A DNA stretch of 64,000 nucleotides from Solen grandis (Eukaryota; Mollusca; Bivalvia; Adapedonta; Solenidae). The notes beneath the pieces are model-generated. The model was not told the DNA's origin. It saw only the letters and a program-made list of their open reading frames with translations, and made no database searches. The translations under genes were made by a program, and so were the position numbers. The stretch is from the NCBI GenBank assembly GCA_021229015.1, contig CM037781.1, positions 66,466,656 through 66,530,655 on the forward strand. Direction: 5' to 3'. This document shows positions 12,201-20,986 of the stretch, one piece after another; the first letter of the stretch is position 1; every line of letters starts with the position of its first letter.

Positions 12201-15200
12201 ATTATCATCACATCACAGTCCTTCGAGGGAATCAGGTATTTGTAGTATATTGTCACTGAGGTTTGAGATGCACAACAAGTGTGTAGATGTGTACAAGATG
12301 GTATTTCAAGGGATGCCATATTACTGTTCAGATGTCTGTATAATAGTATTTCAAGGGATGCCATATTACTGTTCAGATGTCTGTATAATAGTATTTCAAG
12401 GGATGCCATATTACTGTTCAGATGTCTGTATAATAGTATTTCAAGGGATGCCATATTACTGTTCAGATGTCTGTATAATAGTATTTCAAGGGATGCCATA
12501 TTACTGTTCAGATGTCTGTATAATAGTATTTCAAGGATGCCATATTACTGTTCAGATGTCTGTATAACAGTATTTCAAGGATGCCATATTACTGTTCAGA
12601 TGTCTGTATAATAGTATTTCAAGGATGCCATATTACTGTTCAGATGTCTGTATAATAGTATTTCAAGGATGCCATATTACTGTTCAGATGTCTGTATAAT
12701 AGTATTTCAAGGATGTCATATTACTGTTCAGATGTCTGTATAATAGTATTTCAAGGATGCCATATTACTGTTCAGATGTCTGTATAACAGTATTTCAAGG
12801 ATGTCATATTACTGTTCAGATGTCTGTATAACAGTATTTCAAGGATGTCATATTACTGTTCAGATGTCTGTATAATAGTATTTCAAGGATGCCATATTAC
12901 TGTTCAGATGTCTGTATAACAGTATTTCAAGGATGCCATATTACTGTTCAGATGTCTGTATAATAGTATTTCAAGGATGTCATATTACTGTTCAGATGTC
13001 TGTATAATAGTATTTCAAGGATGCCATATTACTGTTCAGATGTCTGTATAATATATTTCAAGGGATGCTCTGCAAGATTTGTTGTGATATTAAACCTGAT
13101 TCAGAAGTAGAATTGAGGAATGTACAACTGATCTTTTGTATTCAGTGTTGTAAACATTTAAATTTTGAGATTAATCATGTCGCTTCAAAGAAAAGATAAT
13201 ATAGGAACTGATTAATAATGTGTATTGTTTTTTTAGACCACTGCCCCTGTGTATCAGATACCATATGTCTTATCAAATTATACATTGAAAGTGAGAAGCT
13301 GCACCATCATTGTCACAATTGCTCAGCCCTTTGGATTGTTTTCACTCAAAATAATATCTATATTAGACATTGATGTATATACAAGTATGTGTATTGTTTC
13401 TGTCAGGAACACGTGGCAGTCACTGGACCTGGAGATTGGTATTGATCGTATCCAGGTGGTCACCAAGGACCGGCGAACCATGACGCTGGGCTTCCAGGAG
13501 AAGGAGATAGAGGACATAATCATGTGGCAGGTAACAAACAATAATGGTTGGTTGCTAGGGGTGATAACACTTTGGGTGAATCAGCTGTTGGATTGCTTAC
13601 ACTATAAGGATGGGGCTTGTTGAACACTCGTCCATGAATCGTGTCCATGAATCGTATCGTTTAACAATGTACCAATAAAATAAAAGTACACTTAGTGAGT
13701 GTAACACAAGTGTAATGATGAAATGAAAGCATATACTGATAACAAAAGAGTTAAAAAATGACTAAACAAGACATTAGCCATAATAATGTTATTGAAACTA
13801 ACATGATATTTATACACTCCCCCCCCACACACACACACACACACTACACTCACACACACACAACAAAGTTGTGAGGGGGACATACTGGATTCAGCTTGGC
13901 CGTCCGTCTGTCGTTTTTTTTGTCCGGGCCATAACTCAAAAAGTATAAAAGGCATCAAAGATGAAACTTCATATGTGGATAGATCTCATTGAGGGGGAGT
14001 GCAGTGACCAAGAACCATAACTCTCTGTTGCGTAATTTTGGAGTTATTGCCCTTTGTAAATTTTCATATTTAATTTTTGTCTGGGACGTAACTCAAAAAG
14101 TATAAAAGGCATCAGATGATATTCATTGTGGTGACTCATTGAGGGTGCAGGACCAAGAACCATAACTCTGTTAAGTAATTTTGGAGTTATTGCCCTTTGT
14201 AAATTTTCATACTTAATTTTTGGGGGCCTCCGTGGCTCAGAGGGTAAAGTTGCTGACTTTAGAACTCACTCAGCCCCTCACCGCGTGGGTTCAAATCCCG
14301 GCAGGGCCATTCGGATTTTCATGTGAGGAAGCCTTCCAGCTGGCTTGTGGTAGATCGGTGGTTCTACCCTGATGCCTCCGTGCATTCAGGATCTTCCTCC
14401 ACCTGTAATTAGCTGGATGTCGCTATATGACTGAAATACTGTCGAAGCGACGGTAAACTCAAATAGTAAATACTTAATTTTTGTCCGTGGTGTAACTCAA
14501 AAAGTATAATAGATATCAAAATGAAACTTCATATGTGGATAGATCTCATTGAGGGGAGTGCAGTGACCAAGAACCATAACTCTCTGTGGCGTATTTTTGG
14601 AGTTATTGCCCTTTGTAAATTTTCATACTTAAGTTTTGTCCGGGCCGTAACTCAAAAAGTATAAAAGGCATCAAGATGAAACTTGAAACAAGAACTGTAA
14701 ATTTCATTCCTGTGACAAAGCGACATGCGGGGGTATTTGCGCCATTACAATGGCAGTTCTATTTAATGTACAATTTCCTTTAATGCTTAAACTGATATTA
14801 AAGCAAGATGAAACCAGAATTTTATTAAAATCCCTCTGGAAGCCATTCTCAGGGAACTCCGGTTCCAACACAGAGGCATTTTATTCTATATCTTGATATT
14901 TTCAGGAAGTTTTGATACTTGGAATATACATTCAAAATGTAAATAGTGTATATTAGTTGATAATTGCAAAAGAGTCAGTGTTTGCTACCTTAAGAAGTTT
15001 GTTGTGTACCATTCTTTGTTTTCCTCCCCCTAGATATCGCAGCACCATGTGTTACTGTCACAACACCTGGCCCGCCTGATGGGATGGGACGTCCTCAGTT
15101 TCAATGGCTGCAGTGGTGTCGGGGAGATGGAGGAGTTTGCCACATCCTCCACTGTCCAGCTGGTTGCCCCTAACAGTGACAGGTAATACTAGCAGGGATG

Positions 15201-16712
15201 GGATCGTCGACGTTCATCCCTGGTTTGGCGTACTATTTGTGTGTAATGTGGAGCAAGATTATTTATAGAAACTCTGTGGCTTACTATCACTTAGCCCCTC
15301 ACCACTGCGGGTTTCAGCCCAAAGTACACTCGGATTTATCATGTGAGTAAGCCTTCCAGCTGGCCTGTGGTAGGTTGGTGGTTCTACTTGGGTGTCTTTG
15401 CACACTCAGGGGTCTTTCTCCTTTTGTAATTAGCGAGGCGTAGCTTTTTGACTGAAATGTTTGTAGCAGTGATTTTAGCTCCAGCAAACAACATGATTCT
15501 TCATAGGTCATTAGAATGTCTTGAGAGCCACACCTTATTAGGATGTTATTTTCTGGCCAGTTAACAGCTTGACCTATTTGTTCTCCTGACAGTTACTTTT
15601 CCAGCTTTTTTACTATATACAGACTATTCATCCCATGTAACTTTTTTTGTCTTTTTTTTTCCTTTCATTGTTCAGTAGCTAATCAATAACTAATATATCA
15701 AAACACTAGTCACATAGGTTTGCCCTCTGTCTGTCCATCCCAAAAACTGGATCCTGTGATAATTCTAAAAGTACTTGGAATATTTTCATGAAACTTGAAA
15801 CATGGAGAGATGGTAATATGGAGATTATGCACATCCACATCATTTTATTTTGTTCTTATGTTGAGAAATGTGGTTGCTATGGCAGCAAATAGACTTGAAA
15901 CATTACAAAAATAGTGATATACTTTTTTTAAGCCCTTTAGATAACCATTTTAAAGTTGCTAACTTGCTACATGTTTTGAGACTCAAAAGACCAGTTCACA
16001 TGCTATGTCCCATAACTCTAAGCTTTGATTTCACAAAGTCATCCCCGTTTTTCACAATGAAAATTTTCCAAAATTTACATTTCCTTAAATATTTCTGGAA
16101 CCTATTGATGCATTTTATTGAGACTTTATACAAGCTTTTTGGTGTTATTGTTAGTTAACACAAAATTCTTTCCCTTATATTGACAAAATTGTGCCCCTTT
16201 TTACTTAGAAAATACAGCAAATCTTTTTTTCTTCCAATTACCTTTGCCTATCCAGAATCTATACAACTTTAGTCAAGTCTTACAGATCATACAGCAAGAT
16301 ACATTTATAAGTGTTTTTTGTATTGAAAAATGTATGCCCCTTTTTTTTTGCAAAGAAGCTGCAAACAGTCGCTTCATACAGTTGGTTGAGCAGCCTACCC
16401 ACCAACTTTGGTTCAGTTTAGTGTGACAAGGCCCGTTCCGGTAGCTGACTTTTATTGCTTGGCAATAGTCTTACTAAAATGAAAATGTGTTGCAGGATGC
16501 TTGCAGTTCACAGTGGGCCCAGCACAGGGTTGCATGTGTATCTGAAGGTGGACCAGTCAGACAATCTGGATCCCAGCATGGCTGCTCTCGTCAATCCTAA
16601 ATGGCTCCACTTGTCCGGCACTTTCAAGGAAATAGAGATGGAGCACATTGATGGGAAAAACTTTGCCACAAAGTTGGAACTGATCATGGCGATGGTGAAC
16701 AAGAAGAGATGA
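9136..16712 (+). CDS. MED17: Mediator complex subunit 17, 3' half, eight exons
   Basis: Subunit of the Mediator head module, a nuclear coactivator linking transcription factors to RNA polymerase II. Exons at 9136-9207, 9533-9595, 10915-11114, 11565-11621, 12101-12235, 13407-13530, 15034-15182 and 16496-16712 join in one open frame of 338 residues with GT/AG ends and matching phases. They align in order with the second half of human MED17 as I remember it: 'REAVQLKSNVPHVVVGNQII', 'VLEHSLHQLLREVHYKSL', 'LLEQIIKQARH', 'TIDNLAQTIPDPQIMAHWS', 'QHLARLMGWDVLSF' and a final 'KLELIMAM'. The human protein has about 651 residues, so roughly the first 330 are missing here and must lie upstream, perhaps in or before the gap. 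The introns hold two minisatellites, a tandem repeat and SINEs. Its last exon is duplicated at 42299-42518. Confidence 0.93.
9533..9595 (+). CDS. MED17: MED17 exon
   Basis: 21 codons between 'caatttcag' and 'gtatta', reading IFPSVQLSIVLCHSTG and ending HKDKK. Matches human 'PFPSLQLSISLCHSS'. Phase 0 at both ends. Confidence 0.9.
9596..10395 (+). other. MED17 intron, mostly unique sequence
   Basis: About 800 bases before the 67-bp repeat array. I see no RNA gene and no recognised mobile element in it. Confidence 0.5.
10396..10930 (+). repeat. 67-bp minisatellite spanning a MED17 splice acceptor, 8 units
   Basis: Units start at 10396, 10463, 10530, 10597, 10664, 10731, 10798 and 10864; the seventh is 66 bp. 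Each unit carries 'ttgctatggtttatcag' followed by 'cagcagagccagcctc', that is, the intron end, the AG acceptor and the first 16 exon bases. The last unit is the real intron/exon junction at 10914/10915. All three forward frames are open through the array, so long open frames here are a by-product of the repeat. Confidence 0.93.
10915..11114 (+). CDS. MED17: MED17 exon
   Basis: 200 bases, phase 0 in and 2 out, reading QQSQPPKTDHNHVLEHSLHQ and on through 'PHPVTSTFG' and 'KRRRLAGP'. It matches human 'VLEHNLHLLIREFHK', 'PHPASAPFG' and 'KRMRLSGP'. Its start lies in the last unit of the 67-bp array; the donor is 'gaaat/gtatgt'. The acceptor is of the NAGNAG type, so one-codon variation is possible. 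Confidence 0.92.
11565..11621 (+). CDS. MED17: MED17 exon
   Basis: 57 bases between 'gatttcag' and 'gtaagt', reading ETLLEQIIKQARHDVLRL. Human: 'GLLEKIIKQAKHIFLRS'. Phase 2 in, 2 out. Confidence 0.9.
12101..12235 (+). CDS. MED17: MED17 exon
   Basis: 135 bases between 'catgtgcag' and 'gtattt', reading TMKTIDNLAQTIPDPQIMAH and then SNVKIIITSQSFEGI. Human: 'TIDSLASRIEDPQIQAHWS' and 'SSVKVLITSQGYEQI'. Phase 2 in, 2 out. Confidence 0.92.
12301..13068 (+). repeat. 44/45-bp minisatellite in a MED17 intron, about 17 units
   Basis: Five 45-bp units, then about twelve 44-bp units that have lost one G (aagggatg to aaggatg). The unit runs 'gtatttcaaggatgcc', 'atattactgttcagatg', 'tctgtataata'. It starts 66 bases after the donor at 12235. 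Units differ by a few point changes (gccata/gtcata, taatag/taacag). Open frames on both strands come from the repeat. Confidence 0.92.
13407..13530 (+). CDS. MED17: MED17 exon
   Basis: 124 bases between 'ttctgtcag' and 'gtaaca', reading SLDLEIGIDRIQVVTKDRRT and then EKEIEDIIMWQ. Human: '[20 protein letters not shown]' and 'EQELQDFLLSQ'. Phase 2 in, 0 out. Confidence 0.92.
13820..13863 (+). repeat. (CA)n microsatellite with C run
   Basis: A run of nine C followed by CA repeats interrupted by 'ctacactc'. Confidence 0.85.
13864..14700 (+). repeat. Family H tandem repeat (about 176-bp units) in a MED17 intron
   Basis: Starts 'gtgagggggacatactgg' and 'gccgtccgtctgtcg', followed by about four units with 'gtaactcaaaaagtataaaa', 'aaccataactctctgt' and 'ggagttattgccctttgtaa'. 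Same layout as the other head-plus-tandem-unit families, but I could not fix its ends. It is split by a SINE at 14223-14469. Confidence 0.65.
14223..14469 (+). mobile_element. tRNA-derived SINE with 14-bp target duplication
   Basis: tRNA-like head with A box 'gtggctcagagggt' and B box 'gggttcaaatccc', then the conserved body 'gaagccttccagctggctt', 'ggtggttctaccc', 'ctgtaattagctgga' and 'gaaatactgtcgaagcgac'. Flanked by identical 14-bp copies of 'atacttaatttttg' (14209-14222 and 14470-14483), which proves insertion into family H. It may belong to the MetaSINE group known from molluscs; that is not verified. Confidence 0.88.
15034..15182 (+). CDS. MED17: MED17 exon
   Basis: 149 bases between 'tcctccccctag' and 'gtaata', reading ISQHHVLLSQHLARLMGWDV and then VQLVAPNSD. 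Human: '[20 protein letters not shown]' and 'ITVASPSGD'. Phase 0 in, 2 out. Confidence 0.93.
15285..15462 (+). mobile_element. SINE, degenerate, head partly lost
   Basis: Keeps 'agcccctcacc', a broken B box 'gcgggtttcagccc', 'aagccttccagctggc' and 'ggtggttctact', with many changes. Older than the other copies in the window. Confidence 0.7.
15690..15900 (+). repeat. Family I repeat in a MED17 intron
   Basis: 'ctgtctgtccatccc', 'ctggatcctgtgataa', 'ttgctatggcagc' matches 33500-33660. Probably another head-plus-unit element; its ends are not defined. Confidence 0.5.
15901..16490 (+). other. MED17 last intron, repeat-like remainder
   Basis: 'cccataactctaagctttga' and 'gcccctttttttttgcaaag' have the wording of mollusc repeat units, but no clear second copy is seen here. 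No exon is seen. Confidence 0.35.
16496..16712 (+). CDS. MED17: MED17 terminal exon
   Basis: 217 bases from 'gtgttgcag' to TGA at 16710-16712. It reads MLAVHSGPSTGLHVYLKVDQ and on to 'GTFKEIEMEHIDGKNFATK' and 'LELIMAMVNKKR'. Human ends 'GPFKEVQWNKMEGRNFVYK' 'MELLMSAL'. Phase 2 in. Confidence 0.93.
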
Positions 16713-17118
16713 GTTTACCATTGTCAGTTGTTATGGTCTCAGCAATAGTGTTTCAAGCCTTTGAGAGGTAATCTGGCAGCTAGGATGTGTACAGTGCAGG
16801 TATACTGAGGTGGATGTTCTCAGGGCAGGCCCTGGGAGTGGAACTACCCACTTGGCAATGGTGGTAAGGAGTGACTGGTGACAATGCTCCACTCTAGATG
16901 TCTGGTGACATGGGGTGGAGTCCCTCTACGGAGGCACAGTTTGAGACTTTTGCCAACTTGTGAGTGGACTTGATTCAGTGAGATATGGTTATTAAGGCTT
17001 CAAACTGCAAGCTCAGAACACCTTAAGAGAATCATATTATCATTTAGACTGACGGCTCTAATTCATACAACGCTCATTTGGCTATAGATATAAATACATT
17101 ATTTACAGTATCAATAAA
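16713..17118 (+). other. MED17 3' UTR
   Basis: Sequence after the stop, about 400 bases to the first poly(A) signal. The first 140 bases are almost identical to those after the duplicated exon at 42519. Confidence 0.5.
17113..17118 (+). terminator. Putative poly(A) signal AATAAA of MED17
   Basis: AATAAA in 'tcaataaatttgtac', 400 bases after the stop codon. The duplicated copy has AATAAG at the matching place (42893-42898). Confidence 0.5.
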
Positions 17119-17639
17119 TTTGTACACTGTGTGAAATATCTAATATTTTATGTAATCAAGCTTTTTAATGAATGGCACCATAACAAAATTGATGATGAAT
17201 TAAAACAACTTAAAACCCGACCAGTCAGCAAGGCAAAATCTTTATATCTGTGATACACAAGTTGTAGATCATGCATTTTCATCAAGATTAAATTACTCCA
17301 AAACTTTCAAAATCTTACCAGTACCTGTTCACATGGAAACTTGATTTGATGAGTGATGGTCACTTAAGTCCTTCACAGTATTAGTATTCATGAGGAAACC
17401 TTGTATTATATTTGCAGTCTATATTAATACTAGTCACTGGCAGGATTAGTGCTGTTGAAGTCTTTTTTTCTGTTTGTGGAAAAACATAAATGTAAACGTT
17501 TTATATTGATTCATATTGATACTGAAAAATTATGTTAAATTTTGATACTGTATTAAATATATGATATATATATTTTTGTTTTCATATTTTCACCAAGACC
17601 ATTACCTTGATTGTGTTATTTTAAGTTTTATCATCTATA

Positions 17640-18200
17640 ACTGATTTTTGTCAAGCCCGCTTGCAGGAGCTTGACATAGTTGCCAGAATGTCCTCACTGT
17701 GTATGTGCTTTAGTGCATAAGTGTCTGGATTAGTTTGTCCTGGCTGTAACTTACACAGGGATCGCAGGATTTTCAAACAATTTGGCAGTTATGTTAACCC
17801 CAATAAGATGGAATGTCCTGCACAAGAGTTAGGTCTGCAGTTCCAAAGTCAAGGTCAAACTTAGAGGTCAATATCATTTGTTTGTCCCAGCTGTAACTTA
17901 CACATGGATTGCAAGATTTTCGCTGTTGTGTTTGCCTCAAGAGACAAAGTGTAGCGCAAAAAAGCTGGATCCCTTGCTCCATGTTAAAGTCACACTTACA
18001 GGTCAAAGGTCATTGAGCTGGATTTGCTTGTTTGGGCTATTTCTTAGACAAGGATAGCAGGCTGTGAATAGTTTCTGGTTCAAAGAATTCTCAAATGATT
18101 TGGCAATAAGATTTGCCTCAATGAGACAATTTGTCACACTTAAGAGTTGGGACCCTAGCTTCATGGTCAAGGTCACGCTTTGAGGTGAAATATACACACC
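17640..18200 (+). repeat. Diverged tandem repeat, about 170-bp units
   Basis: 'ctggctgtaacttacacagg', 'gcaggattttc' and 'gtcaaggtcaaacttagagg' recur three times. Part of the same repeat is seen at 44590-44730, after the duplicated MED17 exon. Confidence 0.5.
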
Positions 18201-18264
18201 TTAGGCAGGGGGCTCAACATATCACCCTTGGGCATCAATTTTATTTTTATTTTTTATAAAAAAA

Positions 18265-18661
18265 GGTACCAATATACCATAATCACCCTTAAGTTATGGT
18301 ACACTCTAAGTTTTGGGACACCCTTTATTTCTGAGAAAATAATTATTAGTCCCCACCAGTGAAACCCTTTGGGGACTATTGTTTTGTGCGCGTCCTTTCG
18401 TCTGTCCATCCGTCCATCATTCCGCCCGTCTGTCCCGCTTTTGTGTCCACTCCATAACTTGGACATTTATGGATGGATTTCAATAAAACTTCACAAAAGT
18501 ATTTCTCATAACCCAAGGTGTGTCGCGTGCATCAACTATATGCACCCTTGAAAGGTCAAGGTCACAGTTCTTAGAAACTATCTGGGGTTCATAGGTTACA
18601 TCTTGTCTGCTCTATAACTTCCATATTAATCACTTAAGAGTGATTATGGTATATTGGTACC
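18265..18661. repeat. 29-bp inverted repeat pair around the family D head
   Basis: 'ggtaccaatataccataatc' plus 'acccttaag' at 18265-18293 is matched in inverted form at 18633-18661 with one mismatch. The right arm replaces about 20 bases inside a D tandem unit. It could be a small MITE with the D head captured between its ends, or a templated inversion. Confidence 0.6.
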
Positions 18662-19146
18662 TTCACAAAAGTGTTTGTCATAACAAAAAAGTGCATCATG
18701 GGCATCCTCCATATGCACCCTTGAAAGGTCAAGGTCACAGGAATTGTTATAAACTGTCTCTTGTGTCATAGGCTATATCTTCGTGTCCGCTCTATAACTC
18801 CCATATTAATGGATGGATTTTCATAAAACTTTACAAAAGTGTTTGTCATAACACAAAGGTGTGCTGCAGGCATCAATCATATTCGTCCTTGTCAGAAAGG
18901 TAAAGGTCACTGGAGTTGATAGAAATTCTCACTGGTATGTATAGGCTACATCTTCATGTCCGCTCTAAGTTCAATATCTGTGGATGGATTTTAAAAAAAC
19001 TTAAAAGAAGCGTTTGTCAAAACACAAAGGTGTGTTGCGCACACCAACCATATGCGTCCTTGAAAGGTCAAGGTCACAGTAGTTGTTAGAAGTTGTCTTT
19101 GGTATTCATAGGCCACATCTTCTTGTCTGCTCTGTAAATTCCATAT
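18347..19146 (+). mobile_element. Family D element (5' hairpin plus about 180-bp tandem units)
   Basis: Starts TTAG with a perfect 8-bp stem, TAGTCCCC (18348-18355) and GGGGACTA (18371-18378), then 'ttgttttgtgcg' and a 'gtctgtccatccgtccatc' head. Four or so units follow with 'ccatattaatggatgg', 'cacaaaagtgtttgtcataa' and 'gaaaggtcaaggtcac'. The 3' end is not identified; family E sequence takes over at about 19147. Confidence 0.65.
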
Positions 19147-19311
19147 GAGCTATTGTAACTCCGGCGTTCTGTGTCATCATCGTTAGTCATTGTCTGGAAT
19201 CTTAACAATGGCCGTAACTTCTCTACTTTTCAATATACAACTTTCATTTTTGGTATGCATATTCATCTTGCCTATCCAGACATATGCACCTATTGACCTT
19301 GACCTTTGACC
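19147..19311 (+). mobile_element. Family E fragment
   Basis: 'agctattgtaactccggcgt' and 'atacaactttcatttttggt' match the start of the E copy at 45545-46640. The terminal hairpin is incomplete. Confidence 0.6.
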
Positions 19312-19571
19312 TATTTTTTTGCTTTTTTCTATGCTGTTATACATCAATGTTTATGCATATTGTAATAATTTTGTTGGAACTGTATGTTGTATATATATTT
19401 TACTGTTTTCTTAAGGTGGACCATATGGAAGATTGGTTCAAACCAAATATGTTAGATAAAGACTTTACTTACACCAAAAAGGAAAACAACCAACATATTT
19501 GACGAAATTGAATAAATTGTGGCTTCATGGAACTGTATAATCAAGTTATACTATATCTGAATTGAATTATG

Positions 19572-19868
19572 GTTTAGATTCAGGAAGTCAGCAGTTTGAA
19601 TCCCGGTCGGGGCACTTCCTCCAGTGACCGTGTCAAACCAAAGACATAAAATTGGTACCAGATGCACCCTTGCCTTGCACTCGGCAACATGGGGTTGCAA
19701 TGAGAACTTGGAGTACTCAATACTGGTTCTACCCAGGAACTTGTCTCCCATGTATCTGTGCTATACACAAGGCACATAAAAGAACCAAGGGGTCTTTTCG
19801 CAACTAGGGTATCGCACCCAAACTCCTTTGTATCCAACTACTGTTTCTTCTGATGGTGTCTCTTCAGC
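19572..19868 (+). mobile_element. Second type of tRNA-related SINE (tentative)
   Basis: A B-box-like 'gtttgaatcccggtcggggc' is followed by a body with no likeness to the main SINE ('gccttgcactcggcaac', 'ggcacataaaagaaccaagg'). The A box is not recognisable. No target duplication was found. Confidence 0.4.
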
Positions 19869-20042
19869 AAAAAAACAGGACCCACACATGGCAAATCCTT
19901 GATCATAAGATCTAAATTCTGGCCATTATAATCAGAAAATGATTGCTAGCCATTATAATGAAAGAAAGAAAGAAGAGATCTTTAGGTTGCGCCGCTTTCC
20001 TCTTATTTACATTTTTCGTTAACACCATAAAAACGCTGTTTA

Positions 20043-20281
20043 TTAACCCTTTCCCTCATAGAGGAAACCATGAAAAGACCTATGCCAACAACATAAAACC
20101 AGATCAGCCTGCGAGTAACTCGCAGGCTGATCAGGTTTTATGCTGTTCGCTGCTCCTCAGTGGTCTGGAAATAAGGACTTTATAATCAAATTTGGTAAGG
20201 TTTAACTGTGTTTTTTTGCAGATCAGGCTTTATGTGGTATTTGAGTGCGTCAAAATGAGTCTATATGAGGGAAAGGGTTAA
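20043..20281. mobile_element. piggyBac-like MITE, 239 bp
   Basis: TTAA at both ends followed by inverted termini CCCTTTCCCTCATA, the TTAA target and CCC start typical of piggyBac. Inside is a long palindrome centred on 'cagcctgcgagtaactcgca' (20107-20126) that extends outwards to 'cataaaacc'/'ggttttatg'. Non-coding. A second copy lies at 35652-35893 in the other orientation. Confidence 0.85.
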
Positions 20282-20834
20282 CCTATCGCATCTAAACTTA
20301 AAGCATGTGTTGAGAATACATCAAAAATAATATGGATAAGAAGTCATTATGATTGACGTTAATGTTAAAAAGAAATTAACGTTAAAAAGAAATATAGACT
20401 ATCCACATATTTTTGGATAACCTCTCATATAAGTCCCGGATAATACACTATTCCAACTGGCTGGAAGGAAGGGTCAACATAAACAATTAGGTGTCAATAT
20501 ATGATCAAACAAATAACAACACAAATTGTTAAAGAATCATATATATACATATATATATATAGGTATATGTATGATGTTTATTAATGCACATTATCACATG
20601 ACCTCATGAAAAATTTGCATGTTCCTAAGTATCAGGACACTTTTTGAAAAAATATTTTTAATAACACAATTAATGTTGTTTGCTGTCTCAATACTTAGAG
20701 TGATTACAGTAATGTACATTTTGTAATGTATGTTTTGTATATTGTTAACTCTTGGTTGGGACTTTGCCCAAGAATAATGATAATGGCATCCTCCACACAA
20801 TATTATTTCTCAACATCCCATTACTGTTTATCAT
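20282..20834. other. AT-rich unique sequence
   Basis: No gene seen. An AT-rich microsatellite-like stretch ('atatatacatatatatatat') lies at about 20538-20562. Confidence 0.4.
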
Positions 20835-20986
20835 TCACAAGTAAGATCGTAAATATTCGATCAAGTCGTATTTATATTCGTCCAGCCCGACAGTTTCACA
20901 GATTTTTACGCAGATTTCCTGTGTCCATATCTTCAGTGACAAAATGTAACACATGATCCTGCACGTTTTAATCCTTTCAATCTCAT
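20835..20986 (-). CDS. Exon 3, saposin-B-like second half
   Basis: Acceptor 'cttgttgcag', then ERIKTCRIMC, a C-x3-C-x12-C-x3-C pattern and 'ETVGLDEY', stop TGA at 20835-20837. Aligns with the exon at 48816-48940 ('C-x3-C' and 'DAIGLDEF'). A donor-like 'cttgtgaat' overlaps the stop, so a further exon cannot be ruled out. Confidence 0.65.

Larger units (their letters stand above)
15509..17850 (+). repeat. Segmental duplication, copy 1 (MED17 end)
   Basis: Matches 40764-44620 in the same orientation: intron pieces ('gaatgtcttgagagc' and 'ttattttctggccagt' at 15509-15560; 'ttcagtagctaatc' at 15670), the last exon, the 3' UTR (16713-16850 nearly identical), the block at 16950-17130 and the block at 17415-17600. 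The copies differ by insertions, notably a B element present only in copy 2. Confidence 0.8.
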